Assembly (NCBI RefSeq): GCF_003151075.1
Contig: NZ_CP029482.1
Coordinates: 1,302,001-1,366,000 of the forward strand
Length of the DNA: 64,000 nt
Reading direction: 5' to 3'
DNA from: Pseudomonas sp. 31-12
Lineage (GTDB): Bacteria > Pseudomonadota > Gammaproteobacteria > Pseudomonadales > Pseudomonadaceae
Shown: positions 27,633-40,424 of the stretch, in pieces
Position numbering within the stretch: position 1 is the first letter of the stretch
How the letters are laid out: each line of letters opens with the position of its first letter
Position numbers and translations under genes: made by a program
The notes under the pieces: generated by a model
Databases searched by the model: none
The model's input: only the letters and a program-made list of their open reading frames with translations
Told to the model about the DNA's origin: nothing

Positions 27633-28409
27633 ATGAAGAAATTCCCCCTCATCACCGGTCTGGCGCTCAGCCTGTTGGCGTGCAGCTCTCTGTTCGCCGC
27701 TGACAACACCCTGCGCATCGGCATCGAAGCCGCTTATCCACCGTTCGCCTCCAAGACCGAAAAAGGCGAGATAGTCGGTTTCGACTACGACATCGGCAAT
27801 GCCCTGTGCGCGCAGATGAAGGTCAAGTGTGTGTGGGTCGAAGGCGAATTCGACGGTCTGATTCCTTCCCTGAAAGTGAAGAAAATCGACATGGCGCTGT
27901 CGTCCATGACCATCAACGAAGACCGCAAGAAGTCGGTCGACTTCACTCACAAGTACTACTTCACCTCATCACGCCTGGTGATGAAGGAAGGCGCGGCTGT
28001 GGATGACCAGTACGCCAGCCTCAAGGGTAAGACCGTCGGTGTGCAGCGCGCCACCACCACCGACCGTTACGCCACCGAGGTGTTTGAGCCGAAGGGCATC
28101 AACGTCAAGCGCTACGGCAACAACGAAGAAATCTACATGGATCTGGCAGCCGGTCGCCTCGACGCCATTTTTGCCGACACCATTCCGCTGAGTGACTTCC
28201 TGGCGATGCCGCGTGGCAAGGGCTACGCGTTTGTCGGGCCGGAGTTGAAAGATCCGAAGTACGTGGGCGAGGGCGCCGGGATTGCGGTGCGCAAAGGCAA
28301 CAGTGAGTTGGTTGCCAAGCTGAACACGGCCATTGATGGCATTCGCGCGAGTGGCGAGTACCAGAAGATTTCCGAGAAGTATTTCAAGTCTGACATCTAC
28401 GGCGACTGA
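27633..28409 (+). CDS. Amino-acid ABC transporter periplasmic binding protein (PA3865-like)
   Basis: A 258-residue family 3 solute-binding protein with a signal peptide ([22 protein letters not shown], then ADNTLRIG). The lysine/arginine/ornithine-binding pattern is visible: [14 protein letters not shown] near the start, [36 protein letters not shown] and [13 protein letters not shown] [15 protein letters not shown]. No permease or ATPase genes lie beside it, so it must use components encoded elsewhere. It is divergent from dauBAR with a similar promoter palindrome, as its counterpart lies next to dauR in P. aeruginosa. Basic amino acids, perhaps D-arginine, are the likely ligands. Confidence 0.85.
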   Translation: MKKFPLITGLALSLLACSSLFAADNTLRIGIEAAYPPFASKTEKGEIVGFDYDIGNALCAQMKVKCVWVEGEFDGLIPSLKVKKIDMALSSMTINEDRKKSVDFTHKYYFTSSRLVMKEGAAVDDQYASLKGKTVGVQRATTTDRYATEVFEPKGINVKRYGNNEEIYMDLAAGRLDAIFADTIPLSDFLAMPRGKGYAFVGPELKDPKYVGEGAGIAVRKGNSELVAKLNTAIDGIRASGEYQKISEKYFKSDIYGD

Positions 28410-28417
28410 TCAACCGC

Positions 28418-28482
28418 ATCGCGAGCAGGCTCACTCCCACATTGGAATGCGTTTCTCCTGTGGGAGCGGGCTTGCTCGCGAA
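28418..28482. repeat. REP pair after the binding-protein gene (type 1)
   Basis: CATCGCGAGCAGGCTCACTC and GTGGGAGCGGGCTTGCTCGC face each other with a spacer of about 17 bases, the tightest pair in the window. It lies between two convergent genes. Confidence 0.88.
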
Positions 28483-28514
28483 GGGGCCCGATTAAACAAC
28501 ACACCTCTCAGGAC

Positions 28515-29156
28515 TTAACCCTTCAATTCCTTCAAATGCTTGTAAACCGTCGCCCGCCCCATGTTCAGCACATTGGCCACGTAGTTCGAAGCACTTTTCC
28601 CCTTGAAGGCCCCCTCGGCGTGCAACGCCAGCACCAGCTCGCGTTTGTGGTCGCGCGTCAACACGTTCAGGCTCAGCTGACGTTCGCGCAGCCAGGCGTG
28701 CAGAAAGGTATTGATCCGCTCCTGCCAGTCATCACGAAACAGTGAATCCGGCTGCGGGATCAGCTTGCTCGGCGACAGGAACAGATCCAGCGCCGCTTTC
28801 GCGTTCTCAAACAGCGAAATATTCAGGTTGATGCACAGCACCGCCAGCGGATGACCTTCGCTGTCGCGCAAGACGCTGCTCAGGCTGCGAATCTTCTGGC
28901 CATCCCAATTCAGCTTTTCGTACGGCCCGATGTTCCGTTCGCTGACATCGTCGCTGAGCATGTCCTCCAGCGCCGAGTCGTCACCGATCTCCCGCTTGGA
29001 CAGGTTGTTGGCGATGTAATCGACCTTCTGCGTGCGCAGGTCATGCAGCACCACTTCGGCGTGGGGGAAGAACAGCGTTGCGATGGCGTCGGCGATCGCA
29101 CGGTAGTTGTCCAGAGAGGTGTTATCCACAGCCGGGTCTTTTTCAGGTGCGTTCAT
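28515..29156 (-). CDS. dauR: D-arginine utilization repressor DauR (YheO-type)
   Basis: A 213-residue regulator with an N-terminal YheO-like PAS domain (residues about 20-130, with FFPHAEVVLHDLRTQKVDYIANNLSKREIG) and a C-terminal helix-turn-helix (NVLNMGRATVYKHLKELKG at the end). In P. aeruginosa DauR is the last gene of dauBAR and controls D-arginine dehydrogenase; order and direction are the same here. I infer that the palindromes before dauB and the binding-protein gene are its operators. Start ATG at 29156; dauA ends 90 bases upstream. Confidence 0.9.
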   Translation of the reverse strand: MNAPEKDPAVDNTSLDNYRAIADAIATLFFPHAEVVLHDLRTQKVDYIANNLSKREIGDDSALEDMLSDDVSERNIGPYEKLNWDGQKIRSLSSVLRDSEGHPLAVLCINLNISLFENAKAALDLFLSPSKLIPQPDSLFRDDWQERINTFLHAWLRERQLSLNVLTRDHKRELVLALHAEGAFKGKSASNYVANVLNMGRATVYKHLKELKG

Positions 29157-29246
29157 ACAGTGGAACTCCAGGCAGCGTCAGCGCCCTGCAAAAAGGGCGC
29201 TGGAAGTTTGCCGCAATCGTGTCGACACGTCACCTGAGGGCGACAA

Positions 29247-30510
<1,264 letters not shown>

Positions 30511-30519
30511 ATTTAGGTG

Positions 30520-31467
30520 TCAGGGCTGCAAGCGGTAGATGGCATTGGCCAGCGCGATGTCTTCCAGGCCCAGGCCGATGGAGCGGAAGAACACATGGCG
30601 GTCATAGCCGGGGCGTTGGACTTTTTCGCTGAGCAGATCGGGCAGGTCGCCAACGATGGCGTTCTTGTCCCAGCCATGTTGTTCCCCCGCAATCAGCATT
30701 TCACCCGCCGAGCCCGGCGTGGTCTGACGATAGTCGCAGAACACCTGCATGTCGTTGAGGCTCTGCGGTGGCACTTCGTGGGCGCGAGGGGCGTTGGTGC
30801 TGATCGAGGTGATCAGCGCCGGTTTGCTCAAGCTGGAGGGATCGATCACCGGGCCGGCGGACGAGGTGCAAAGCATGATCACGTCAGCGTCCCGGATCGC
30901 CGCTTCGCGACTGTCGGCGATGGTCAGGCGCGAATCGAGGCTTTTGAGCTGTGCCAGCGTTTCAGGATTCTTATCGCTCAGGCTCGGCGAGTAGAGGCTG
31001 ATGCTCTGCCAGTCACGAAGACCTTTCACGTAATGCAGGTGTGCCTGTGCCACCTTGCCGCTGCCGATGATCGCCAGGCGTTGCGCCTGTAACGGGGCGA
31101 GGGCATCGACGGCGACGGCAGTGGTCGCGGCCGTGCGAGCGGTAGTCAGTTCGCCGGCATCGCAAAGCAGCAACGGCTGGCCGGTCCGCATCGACATCAA
31201 CAACGTCCAGGCGGTCACCAGTGGACCTTGCTCGCGCACGATGTAAGGCGATGTCTTGACCCCGTACACGCCGTCTTCAGCCAGCACGCCCAAGTAATTG
31301 ATGAAGTCGCCGGCGCCCTGGGGAAAATCCACCAGCTGTTGAGCCGGTTGCACCGCTTGCCCGGCGGCCAGGTCGCGGAACAGCTTGCGCAGGATCTGTG
31401 GCACGTCGATCTGCGCCAGCAGCTCGCGGGCCTGGGGTTGGGTGATCACGTAAGGCGTACTGGACAT
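30520..31467 (-). CDS. dauB: NAD(P)H-dependent anabolic L-arginine dehydrogenase DauB
   Basis: A 315-residue member of the ornithine cyclodeaminase/mu-crystallin family. In P. aeruginosa DauB reduces 2-ketoarginine to L-arginine, so DauA and DauB together turn D-arginine into L-arginine. The dinucleotide motif LAIIGSGKVAQAHLHYV lies about residues 130-146, with the family patterns FINYLGVLAEDGVYGVKTSPY and STNAPRAHEVP. The ATG at 31467 has GGAG 6 bases upstream. The promoter has CATAAT within the palindrome GTCCATTATGGAC (read on either strand). Confidence 0.9.
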   Translation of the reverse strand: MSSTPYVITQPQARELLAQIDVPQILRKLFRDLAAGQAVQPAQQLVDFPQGAGDFINYLGVLAEDGVYGVKTSPYIVREQGPLVTAWTLLMSMRTGQPLLLCDAGELTTARTAATTAVAVDALAPLQAQRLAIIGSGKVAQAHLHYVKGLRDWQSISLYSPSLSDKNPETLAQLKSLDSRLTIADSREAAIRDADVIMLCTSSAGPVIDPSSLSKPALITSISTNAPRAHEVPPQSLNDMQVFCDYRQTTPGSAGEMLIAGEQHGWDKNAIVGDLPDLLSEKVQRPGYDRHVFFRSIGLGLEDIALANAIYRLQP

Positions 31468-31500
31468 GGTCGGCTCCGAGCGCTGCAATTAAACTAATTT

Positions 31501-31513
31501 GTCCATTATGGAC
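31501..31513. promoter_or_regulatory. Candidate DauR operator at the dauB promoter
   Basis: GTCCATTATGGAC is a perfect odd palindrome (six-base arms) 34 bases before the dauB start. It overlaps a plausible -10 box (CATAAT on the minus strand), with TTGCTC 16 bases upstream as -35. A near-identical site lies before the binding-protein gene at 27537. Confidence 0.55.
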
Positions 31514-31542
31514 TTTTAGTTGTATCGAGCAATATCGGGACG

Positions 31543-31574
31543 AAAAAAAAGCGCAGTCCGTTTCCGGCTGCGCC
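31543..31574 (-). terminator. rhlB terminator
   Basis: On the minus strand GCGCAG and CTGCGC form a stem around a short loop, followed by eight Ts (the As at 31543-31550). Confidence 0.85.
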
Positions 31575-31594
31575 TCTTTCAGCAAGGGCCCGGG

Positions 31595-33082
31595 TTACGG
31601 GCGCTTGCGCTCAACCGCCCGCAGTAGATGCGTCGGCGGCGTTTCACAGCTGATTTTCCGACCCAGCAACGCCTCGATAGACGGTAGCTGGTAGGAGTCG
31701 TCTTCACCGGCAAAACTGATGGACACGCCATCGGCGCCAGCACGACCGGTACGACCGATGCGGTGCACGTAATCGTCCGGGACTTCCGGCAGGGTGAAGT
31801 TGATCACGTGGCTGATGCCGTCGATGTGGATGCCGCGACCGGCCACGTCGGTGGCGACCAGCACGCGAATCTTGCCTTCGCGGAAACCTTCCAGGGTCTT
31901 GATGCGCTTGTGCTGCGGCACGTCGCCGGACAGTTGCGCGGCGTTGACGCCGTCACGCACCAGGCGTTCTTCGATGCGCCGCACTTCATCCTTGCGGTTG
32001 GCAAACACCATCACCCGCTCCCAACCGTTGTCGTTGACCAGGTTGTAGAGCAGTTTGTATTTGTCGGCACCGGCAACGGCGTAGATGTGTTGCTCGACGT
32101 TTTCGCTGGCCACGTTCTGTGATTCGATCTCGACGATCGACGGGTCGGTGGTCCATTGCTTGGCCAGGTTCATCACGTCTTCGGTGAAGGTCGCGGAGAA
32201 CAGCAGCGTCTGACGCTCGTTCTTCGGTGGCGTCTGGCGAATGATCTGACGCACTTGCGGGATGAAACCCATGTCGAGCATTCGGTCGGCTTCGTCCAGC
32301 ACCATGACTTCCACCATGTCCAGATGCACGTCGCCGCGCTGGTTGAAGTCGAGCAGGCGACCCGGAGTGGCCACGAGAATGTCGCAGTGACGGGCTTCGA
32401 GGTGCTTGAGCTGCTTGTCGAAATCCATGCCGCCGACAAAGGTCATGACGTTGAGGCCGGTGTACTTGGTCAGGTCGGCGGCGTCCTTGGCGATCTGCAC
32501 CACCAGTTCGCGGGTCGGCGCGATGATCAGCGCCCGGGGTTCACCCATGTAGCGTTCCTTGGGTGGCGGTGTTTCCAGCAGCTGGGTGATGATCGAGATC
32601 AGGAACGCAGCGGTTTTGCCGGTGCCGGTCTGGGCGCGACCGATGGCGTCTTTGCCGGCGAGGGTGAAGCCCAGCACTTGCGCCTGGATCGGCGTGCAAT
32701 ACGGGAAGCCCAGGTCCTGGATGGCGTGCATCAGTTCCGGAGCGAGTTTGAAATCGTGGAAACGGGTTTTGCCTTCCTGGGGTTCGACGGCGAAGTCTTC
32801 GAGTTTCCAGGGGATGACTGGCGCTTTGGGTTTTGGTTCGCGGCGCGGTTTTGCCGGTTTCGGCGTTTCACTGCGCGGTGGTTCGGCGGCAGAAATATCG
32901 ACAGGTTGGGCGGCCGGTGTGGTCACTGGCTCGTGTTTCGGTGCCGCTACGGTTGCGGTCCGGCCAGGCTGATTACCGTCGGTGCGGTGGCTGGGGATGT
33001 GAGACGGAGCGCTGGCAACTGGCGCGAGCTGCTCAGTCTCGCTTTTACCGAACATTTTCTTGAGTGCTTTGAGCACGGTCAT
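31595..33082 (-). CDS. rhlB: DEAD-box RNA helicase RhlB
   Basis: A 495-residue ATP-dependent RNA helicase. A low-complexity N-terminal extension rich in Pro, Ala and Lys (residues 1-95) precedes the two RecA-like domains. Motifs in order: the Q motif with FCTPIQAQ-like [10 protein letters not shown], Walker [13 protein letters not shown] as [15 protein letters not shown] as FSATFTE, and [10 protein letters not shown]. RhlB works with the RNA degradosome and ribonucleases. In P. aeruginosa rhlB also lies beside dauB. A clear terminator follows. Confidence 0.92.
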   Translation of the reverse strand: MTVLKALKKMFGKSETEQLAPVASAPSHIPSHRTDGNQPGRTATVAAPKHEPVTTPAAQPVDISAAEPPRSETPKPAKPRREPKPKAPVIPWKLEDFAVEPQEGKTRFHDFKLAPELMHAIQDLGFPYCTPIQAQVLGFTLAGKDAIGRAQTGTGKTAAFLISIITQLLETPPPKERYMGEPRALIIAPTRELVVQIAKDAADLTKYTGLNVMTFVGGMDFDKQLKHLEARHCDILVATPGRLLDFNQRGDVHLDMVEVMVLDEADRMLDMGFIPQVRQIIRQTPPKNERQTLLFSATFTEDVMNLAKQWTTDPSIVEIESQNVASENVEQHIYAVAGADKYKLLYNLVNDNGWERVMVFANRKDEVRRIEERLVRDGVNAAQLSGDVPQHKRIKTLEGFREGKIRVLVATDVAGRGIHIDGISHVINFTLPEVPDDYVHRIGRTGRAGADGVSISFAGEDDSYQLPSIEALLGRKISCETPPTHLLRAVERKRP

Positions 33083-33167
33083 CTCATCAATTGGTTAAGG
33101 AATATACGCCGGCCAGTGTAATGCAAGAATCGGGCGCGGCGTAGTGGGATGGATCAATGGGTAGCTT

Positions 33168-34293
<1,126 letters not shown>

Positions 34294-35325
34294 ATGAAGA
34301 TGTTGAAATCCACCCTGGCCATCGTGACTGCAGCCGCAGTACTCGGTGTCAGCGGGTTCGCTCAGGCGGGTGCAACCCTGGATGCAGTGCAGAAGAAAGG
34401 TTTCGTACAGTGCGGTGTAAGTGACGGTCTGCCGGGCTTCTCGGTTCCGGACTCCACCGGCAAGATCGTGGGTATCGATGCTGACTACTGCCGCGCTGTG
34501 GCTGCTGCCGTATTCGGCGACGCGACCAAGGTCAAATTCAGCCAGCTGAACGCCAAAGAGCGCTTCACCGCGCTGCAGTCTGGCGAAATTGACATTCTGT
34601 CGCGCAACACCACCATGACCAGCTCCCGTGACGCGGGCATGGGCCTGAAGTTCCCGGGCTTCATCACCTACTACGACGGCATTGGCTTCCTGGTAAATAG
34701 CAAGCTGGGCGTCAAGAGTGCCAAAGAGCTCGACGGTGCGACCATCTGCATCCAGGCCGGTACCACCACTGAGCTGAACGTTTCCGACTACTTCCGCGGC
34801 AACGGTCTGAAATACACCCCGATCACCTTCGACACCTCCGATGAAAGCGCCAAGTCGCTGGAATCCGGTCGTTGCGACGTACTGACCTCCGACAAGTCCC
34901 AACTGTTCGCTCAGCGCAGCAAGCTGGCTTCGCCGAAGGACTACGTGGTTCTGCCGGAAACCATTTCCAAGGAACCGCTGGGCCCGGTCGTGCGTAACGG
35001 CGACGACGAGTGGTTGGCCATTGTTCGCTGGGTAGGCTACGCCATGCTCAACGCTGAAGAGGCTGGTGTCACTTCCAAGAACGTCGAAGCCGAAGCCAAG
35101 GCCACCAAGAATCCGGACGTCGCACGTCTGCTGGGTACCGACGGTGAATACGGCAAAGACTTGAAAGTGAAGAAGGACTGGGTCGTCCAGATCGTCAAGC
35201 AAGTGGGTAACTATGGCGAAGTGTTCGAGAAAAACCTCGGCAAAGGCACTCCGCTGGAAATCGACCGCGGGCTGAACGCCTTGTGGAACGCTGGCGGCAT
35301 TCAATACGCACCACCAGTGCGCTGA
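34294..35325 (+). CDS. aapJ: General L-amino acid ABC transporter binding protein
   Basis: A 343-residue periplasmic binding protein with a signal peptide (MKMLKSTLAIVTAAAVLGVS to FAQA). Length and motifs (KGFVQCGVSDGLPGFSVPDS, GIDADYCRAVAAAVFGDA, NTTMTSSRDAGMGLKF) are those of the AapJ/BztA family, longer than the usual 260-residue binders. It captures a broad range of L-amino acids for the permease encoded next. It starts the four-gene operon aapJQMP; GGAGG lies before the ATG. Confidence 0.92.
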   Translation: MKMLKSTLAIVTAAAVLGVSGFAQAGATLDAVQKKGFVQCGVSDGLPGFSVPDSTGKIVGIDADYCRAVAAAVFGDATKVKFSQLNAKERFTALQSGEIDILSRNTTMTSSRDAGMGLKFPGFITYYDGIGFLVNSKLGVKSAKELDGATICIQAGTTTELNVSDYFRGNGLKYTPITFDTSDESAKSLESGRCDVLTSDKSQLFAQRSKLASPKDYVVLPETISKEPLGPVVRNGDDEWLAIVRWVGYAMLNAEEAGVTSKNVEAEAKATKNPDVARLLGTDGEYGKDLKVKKDWVVQIVKQVGNYGEVFEKNLGKGTPLEIDRGLNALWNAGGIQYAPPVR

Positions 35326-35390
35326 TGGTTCTATCACCCGGTGGGCCAACCACCGGGTGATGTTCTGTTCCATTACATCCGGGGCACTTC

Positions 35391-36572
35391 ATGCAAAATT
35401 CAATCGGCGCACCAAAGCAGAGGCTCAGCCTCAGCGATCCCAAAGTGCGTGCGTGGCTATTTCAGATCATCACCATTGTGGCGGTGGTCTCCATGGGCTG
35501 GTATCTGTTCGATAACACCCAGACCAACTTGCAACACCGGGGCATTACCTCCGGCTTCAGCTTTCTGGAGCGCAGTGCCGGTTTCGGCATCGCTCAAACC
35601 CTGATTGACTACACCGAGTCGGACAGCTATGCCCGAGTGTTTGTCATCGGCCTGCTCAATACGCTGCTGGTGACCTTCATCGGGGTCATCCTGGCGACGC
35701 TCCTCGGTTTCATCGTCGGCGTTTCACGCCTGTCGAAGAACTGGATCATTGCCAAGCTGGCGACTGTTTATGTGGAAGTCTTCCGCAACATTCCGCCGCT
35801 GCTGCAAATCCTGTTCTGGTACTTCGCGGTGTTCCTGACCATGCCAGGGCCACGCAACAGCCATAACTTCGGCGACACCTTCTTCGTCAGCAGCCGCGGC
35901 CTGAACATGCCTGCCGCGTTGACCGCGGATGGTTTCTGGCCCTTCGTGGTCAGCATCGTCGTGGCCATCGTCGCCATCGTGCTGATGAGCCGCTGGGCGA
36001 ACAAGCGCTTCGAAGCGACTGGCGTACCTTTCCATAAATTCTGGGTTGGCCTGGCGCTGTTCCTGGTGATCCCGGCACTGTGCGCACTGATCTTCGGCAC
36101 GCCGGTGCACTGGGAAATGCCCAAGCTGCAAGGCTTCAACTTCGTTGGTGGCTGGGTGCTGATCCCGGAACTGCTGGCGCTGACCCTGGCCCTGACCGTG
36201 TACACCGCGGCGTTCATCGCCGAGATCGTGCGTTCGGGCATCAAGTCGGTCAGCCACGGCCAGACCGAAGCGGCGCACTCGTTGGGCCTGCGCAACGGTC
36301 CGACCCTGCGCAAGGTGATCATCCCGCAAGCCCTGCGCGTGATCATTCCGCCGCTGACCAGCCAATACCTGAACCTGGCGAAGAACTCCTCGCTGGCGGC
36401 CGGTATCGGTTATCCGGAAATGGTGTCGTTGTTTGCCGGTACGGTGCTGAACCAGACCGGACAGGCGATCGAGGTGATTGCCATCACCATGAGCGTGTAC
36501 CTGGCGATCAGTATCAGCATCTCCCTGCTGATGAACTGGTACAACAAGCGCATTGCGCTGATCGAGCGGTAA
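35391..36572 (+). CDS. aapQ: General L-amino acid ABC transporter permease
   Basis: A 393-residue inner-membrane permease of the HisMQ family with a large extra loop between early and late membrane segments, as in AapQ. The N-terminal segment IITIVAVVSMGWYLF is followed by LLNTLLVTFIGVILATLLGFIVG. The ABC-contact EAA loop is GQTEAAHSLGLRNGPTLRKVIIPQAL near residue 300. It follows aapJ by 65 bases and precedes aapM by 10 bases. Confidence 0.92.
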   Translation: MQNSIGAPKQRLSLSDPKVRAWLFQIITIVAVVSMGWYLFDNTQTNLQHRGITSGFSFLERSAGFGIAQTLIDYTESDSYARVFVIGLLNTLLVTFIGVILATLLGFIVGVSRLSKNWIIAKLATVYVEVFRNIPPLLQILFWYFAVFLTMPGPRNSHNFGDTFFVSSRGLNMPAALTADGFWPFVVSIVVAIVAIVLMSRWANKRFEATGVPFHKFWVGLALFLVIPALCALIFGTPVHWEMPKLQGFNFVGGWVLIPELLALTLALTVYTAAFIAEIVRSGIKSVSHGQTEAAHSLGLRNGPTLRKVIIPQALRVIIPPLTSQYLNLAKNSSLAAGIGYPEMVSLFAGTVLNQTGQAIEVIAITMSVYLAISISISLLMNWYNKRIALIER

Positions 36573-36582
36573 GGAAAAGCGC

Positions 36583-37680
36583 ATGAGTACTCATACTTTC
36601 AAACCTGACATGCCACCACCGAGCAGCAGCATCGGTGTGGTGGCGTGGATGCGCGCGAACATGTTCTCCAGTTGGCTCAACACCCTGCTGACCCTGTTCG
36701 CGTTCTATCTGATTTACCTGGTGGTCCCGCCAATCCTGCAGTGGGCGATCCTGGACGCCAACTGGGTCGGCACCTCCCAGGCCGACTGCACCAAGGAGGG
36801 CGCCTGCTGGGTGTTCATCCAGCAGCGTTTCGGCCAGTTCATGTACGGCTACTACCCGCCGGAACTGCGCTGGCGCGTGGACCTGACCGTGTGGCTGGCG
36901 GTCATCGGCGTGGCACCGTTGTTCATCTCGCGCTTCCCGCGTAAAGCGGTGTACGGGCTGAGCTTCCTGGTGTTGTACCCGATCATTGCCTGGTGCCTGT
37001 TGCATGGCGGCGTTTTCGGCCTGACTCAAGTGGCGACCAGCCAATGGGGCGGCCTGATGCTGACCCTGGTGATCGCCACCGTCGGTATTGCCGGTGCGTT
37101 GCCGCTGGGGATCGTGCTGGCGCTGGGCCGTCGTTCGAACATGCCGGCGATTCGCGTGGTCTGCGTGACCTTCATCGAATTCTGGCGCGGCGTGCCGTTG
37201 ATCACGGTGCTGTTCATGTCCTCGGTAATGCTGCCGTTGTTCCTGCCCGAAGGCATGAACTTCGACAAACTGCTGCGGGCGCTGATCGGCGTGATCCTGT
37301 TCCAGTCGGCCTATGTGGCCGAAGTGGTGCGTGGCGGTCTGCAAGCGATTCCCAAAGGTCAGTACGAAGCGGCCGCAGCGATGGGCCTCGGTTACTGGCG
37401 CAGCATGGGCCTGGTGATTCTGCCGCAAGCCCTGAAGCTGGTGATCCCGGGCATCGTCAACACCTTCATTGCGCTGTTCAAGGACACCAGCCTGGTGATC
37501 ATCATCGGCCTGTTCGATCTGCTCAACAGCGTCAAGCAAGCCGCCGCCGACCCGAAATGGTTGGGCATGGCCACCGAAGGCTATGTGTTCGCGGCCCTGG
37601 TGTTCTGGATTTTCTGTTTCGGTATGTCGCGCTATTCCATGCATCTGGAACGCAAGCTCGACACTGGCCACAAGCGTTAG
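36583..37680 (+). CDS. aapM: General L-amino acid ABC transporter permease
   Basis: A 365-residue partner permease of AapQ. Membrane segments run from [20 protein letters not shown] onward. The EAA loop is [30 protein letters not shown] near residue 265. A short cysteine-bearing loop ([13 protein letters not shown]) lies after the first segment. It begins 10 bases after aapQ and ends 10 bases before aapP, with AGGAG overlapping its stop for the next gene. Confidence 0.92.
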   Translation: MSTHTFKPDMPPPSSSIGVVAWMRANMFSSWLNTLLTLFAFYLIYLVVPPILQWAILDANWVGTSQADCTKEGACWVFIQQRFGQFMYGYYPPELRWRVDLTVWLAVIGVAPLFISRFPRKAVYGLSFLVLYPIIAWCLLHGGVFGLTQVATSQWGGLMLTLVIATVGIAGALPLGIVLALGRRSNMPAIRVVCVTFIEFWRGVPLITVLFMSSVMLPLFLPEGMNFDKLLRALIGVILFQSAYVAEVVRGGLQAIPKGQYEAAAAMGLGYWRSMGLVILPQALKLVIPGIVNTFIALFKDTSLVIIIGLFDLLNSVKQAAADPKWLGMATEGYVFAALVFWIFCFGMSRYSMHLERKLDTGHKR

Positions 37681-37690
37681 GAGTTCTGTA

Positions 37691-38455
37691 ATGAGCGAAG
37701 CAATCAAAAAGCCTGTGAGCCCTGAAGGCATTATTCAGATGCAGGGCGTGAACAAGTGGTACGGCCAGTTCCACGTACTGAAAGACATCAACCTGAACGT
37801 CAAGCAGGGCGAGCGAATCGTCCTGTGCGGCCCGTCAGGTTCCGGCAAGTCGACGACCATTCGTTGCCTCAACCGTCTGGAAGAACACCAGCAGGGCCGC
37901 ATCGTGGTCGATGGCGTGGAATTGACCAACGACCTCAAGCAGATCGAATCGGTCCGCCGTGAAGTCGGCATGGTGTTCCAGCACTTCAACCTGTTCCCGC
38001 ACCTGACCATCCTGCAGAACTGCACGCTGGCGCCGATGTGGGTGCGCAAGATGCCCAAGCGCCAGGCCGAAGAAATCGCCATGCATTACCTGGAGCGCGT
38101 ACGCATTCCGGAGCAGGCGCATAAATTCCCGGGGCAACTGTCGGGCGGTCAGCAACAGCGTGTGGCGATTGCCCGCGCGCTTTGTATGAAACCGAAAATC
38201 ATGCTGTTCGACGAACCGACTTCGGCACTCGACCCGGAGATGGTGAAAGAGGTTCTGGACACCATGATCGGCCTGGCCGAAGACGGCATGACCATGCTCT
38301 GCGTGACCCACGAAATGGGCTTCGCCCGCACCGTGGCCAACCGCGTGATCTTCATGGACAAAGGCGAAATCGTCGAGCAGGCTGCGCCGAACGACTTCTT
38401 CGATAACCCGCAGAATGAGCGGACGAAGATGTTCTTGAGCCAGATCCTGCATTGA
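37691..38455 (+). CDS. aapP: General L-amino acid ABC transporter ATPase
   Basis: A 254-residue ABC ATPase powering the AapJQM importer. Walker A is [10 protein letters not shown], the Q-loop [12 protein letters not shown], the signature LSGGQQQR, Walker [14 protein letters not shown] and the H-loop VTHEMGFA. The ATG at 37691 has AGGAG 7 bases upstream. It is the last gene of the operon and is followed by a terminator. Confidence 0.95.
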   Translation: MSEAIKKPVSPEGIIQMQGVNKWYGQFHVLKDINLNVKQGERIVLCGPSGSGKSTTIRCLNRLEEHQQGRIVVDGVELTNDLKQIESVRREVGMVFQHFNLFPHLTILQNCTLAPMWVRKMPKRQAEEIAMHYLERVRIPEQAHKFPGQLSGGQQQRVAIARALCMKPKIMLFDEPTSALDPEMVKEVLDTMIGLAEDGMTMLCVTHEMGFARTVANRVIFMDKGEIVEQAAPNDFFDNPQNERTKMFLSQILH

Positions 38456-38472
38456 TTGGCACTTGGCAGTGA

Positions 38473-38505
38473 AATAAACCCGGACAGTGTTCCGGGTTTA
38501 TTTTT
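38473..38505 (+). terminator. Terminator of the aap operon
   Basis: AACCCGGA (38478-38485) pairs with TCCGGGTT around a 6-base loop and is followed by TATTTTTG. Confidence 0.9.
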
Positions 38506-38556
38506 GCCTGGAGTTCAGGGTCTCAGGACAGGTCCTGTTTCAGAATTCGGTCCGAT

Positions 38557-40182
38557 TCAGCTCGATGTTTCCTTGCGCTCAAGCGCCAGACGTACCGCTC
38601 GAAGTGCATTGAGGCGCCCGTATCCATAGTAATGACTATGACCTGCCTGATCATATTGACCGAGCGGGCCATCGTCGACATGGCCGATCTTGTCGCAACA
38701 ATCAGCGAGGATTTGTCGGACAGCTTCGCGATCAAGTGCTTGATTGACTCCCAATATCAGCGCTGCCACGCCTGCTGCACCTGGACAGGCACTGGAGGTT
38801 CCACTGAACGATTCGGTGTAGGCCGCATTGTCTGGATCTGCAAATTTCCCGCTCAGGTCCGTGGTGCGAATGCCTCGGGTTTGCGGGATCGAGGTCGCGG
38901 GTTTGAATTTTGGATCCGGGTGCGGCTGGTCTCCGCTCGGAAAGGTGCACCAGAGCGCTTTGCCGTAATCGCTGTAGGCGCTGCGTCGGCTCTGGTCATT
39001 GCAGGCACCGACGGCAATGACCATGGGATGGCTGGAATACCCATCGTTATCCACGCATTCATTCCCGTTGCCGGCACCAAAAAAAATGACGCAGCCTTTT
39101 CCGTTGCGCCCCTTGGTCGCTGCATACTCAATGGCCAGTCGCGTGCTTGCAGCCAGTGGAAACACTTGGGTGTGCCGGGGGTCGGTGGGGTCGGCCCAAT
39201 GACCTTCTGCAGGACCCCAGCTACAGGAAATGATATCGGCGCCCTTATCGGCGGCCCAGAAAAATGCGTCGGCTTCTGCCCGTGCGCCCAAAGGTTTGGT
39301 GAGCTTCAGCGGCATAAGGCTGGCCCGAGGGGCAACGCCGCTGGCGCCGGTGTCGCCATTGGCGCAGGCGACACCGGCGGCGGCTGTGCCGTGACGTTCA
39401 TGGGCGTTTTTCGGCCGTGGGCCTTGCTTGGCATTACGGCGATCAAAGTTTTGCGCCCCGACGACTTTGCCGCATCCGGCAAATTCGGGATGGTCGATAT
39501 CAAAGGCGTCGTCAATGACCGCGATGACAATACCTTCACCCTGAGTCAGGTCATGGGCCGCTTCAACGTTGGCGCTGGCATCGATGTGCGCCTGATAGGT
39601 CACGGTGGTCTTTTTCAGGTGCCACTGATTGTTGTGGATCGCCCGACGTTTTCCCTGGCGCAATATTTCCGGATGACAGTAATCGATGTCTTCGCGCTGG
39701 AGCAGCTCAAGTGCGAATGAGCACACCTTGGTCCCGCAGCAATGGCTGTGATGAACGAAAAAGGCATTGGTCGCGTAGGGGACCTGCTGTTTGATGGTCA
39801 GCCCCAGCTCATCGAGTATCACGAGACACTGAGTCGAGGTGAGTTGATCAATAAATTTCAAAAAGATGTTTTCGGTGTAGAGAACAGGCTCCTGAGTGTG
39901 AGGATCGACCAGCACACTGCCGGCAAAGCGCAACTCCGGCAATTCACGCAACAACGCTTTGCGTCTGGATAAATCCGTATTTTTAGGCAGTTCGAAAACC
40001 TGCACGTCGGCGTCCTCGATGTGGTGCAGCAGATGACCGCCCGCCAGTGCGTGACAGGCTTTTTCGCATCCCATTATTGCGCCGATATCCTTTCCCTCCC
40101 GGCCGCGCACGGCGAGCAGTTGCTGACTTTTTGTCAGAAAAAAAGAAGGGCTGCCCTTCTTGCCGAAGTTGACTTCTTCCAT
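38557..40182 (-). CDS. S8 family serine peptidase without signal peptide
   Basis: A 541-residue subtilase. The catalytic triad is present: Asp in AVIDDAFDIDHPEF, His in AHERHGTAAAGV and Ser in SGTSSACPGAAGVA. The oxyanion Asn is in FFGAGNGNE. The N-terminal 200 residues (with VRGREGKDIGAIMG early and QCLVILDELGLTIKQQ near residue 118) look like a propeptide-type domain. No signal peptide is seen, which is odd for a subtilase; it may be cytoplasmic or leave by another route. It is flanked by the aap terminator and a regulator gene on the other strand, with no obvious partner. The start ATG has GGAA upstream. Confidence 0.85.
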   Translation of the reverse strand: MEEVNFGKKGSPSFFLTKSQQLLAVRGREGKDIGAIMGCEKACHALAGGHLLHHIEDADVQVFELPKNTDLSRRKALLRELPELRFAGSVLVDPHTQEPVLYTENIFLKFIDQLTSTQCLVILDELGLTIKQQVPYATNAFFVHHSHCCGTKVCSFALELLQREDIDYCHPEILRQGKRRAIHNNQWHLKKTTVTYQAHIDASANVEAAHDLTQGEGIVIAVIDDAFDIDHPEFAGCGKVVGAQNFDRRNAKQGPRPKNAHERHGTAAAGVACANGDTGASGVAPRASLMPLKLTKPLGARAEADAFFWAADKGADIISCSWGPAEGHWADPTDPRHTQVFPLAASTRLAIEYAATKGRNGKGCVIFFGAGNGNECVDNDGYSSHPMVIAVGACNDQSRRSAYSDYGKALWCTFPSGDQPHPDPKFKPATSIPQTRGIRTTDLSGKFADPDNAAYTESFSGTSSACPGAAGVAALILGVNQALDREAVRQILADCCDKIGHVDDGPLGQYDQAGHSHYYGYGRLNALRAVRLALERKETSS

Positions 40183-40424
40183 GCGGTTTCCATTCCCTCT
40201 AGTGCAACGTGCCGAGCGAAACGCCCGCTCATCAATCTGCGAAATTCTGACGACAGGTTGCTGCAGTGGCTGTCAGCTCATTTCGTTGAAGGCGTAGGAA
40301 ATTGCTCCGCGAATGAAGAGCTTTTTCGCTTCTTCCTGTGGAAATGCTTGCACGCTGTGTCGAGGCTCCACCTGATCCGCCGTTACTTGTGGGGGCGCAC
40401 GATGTTGACTAACATGTCAGAAAA

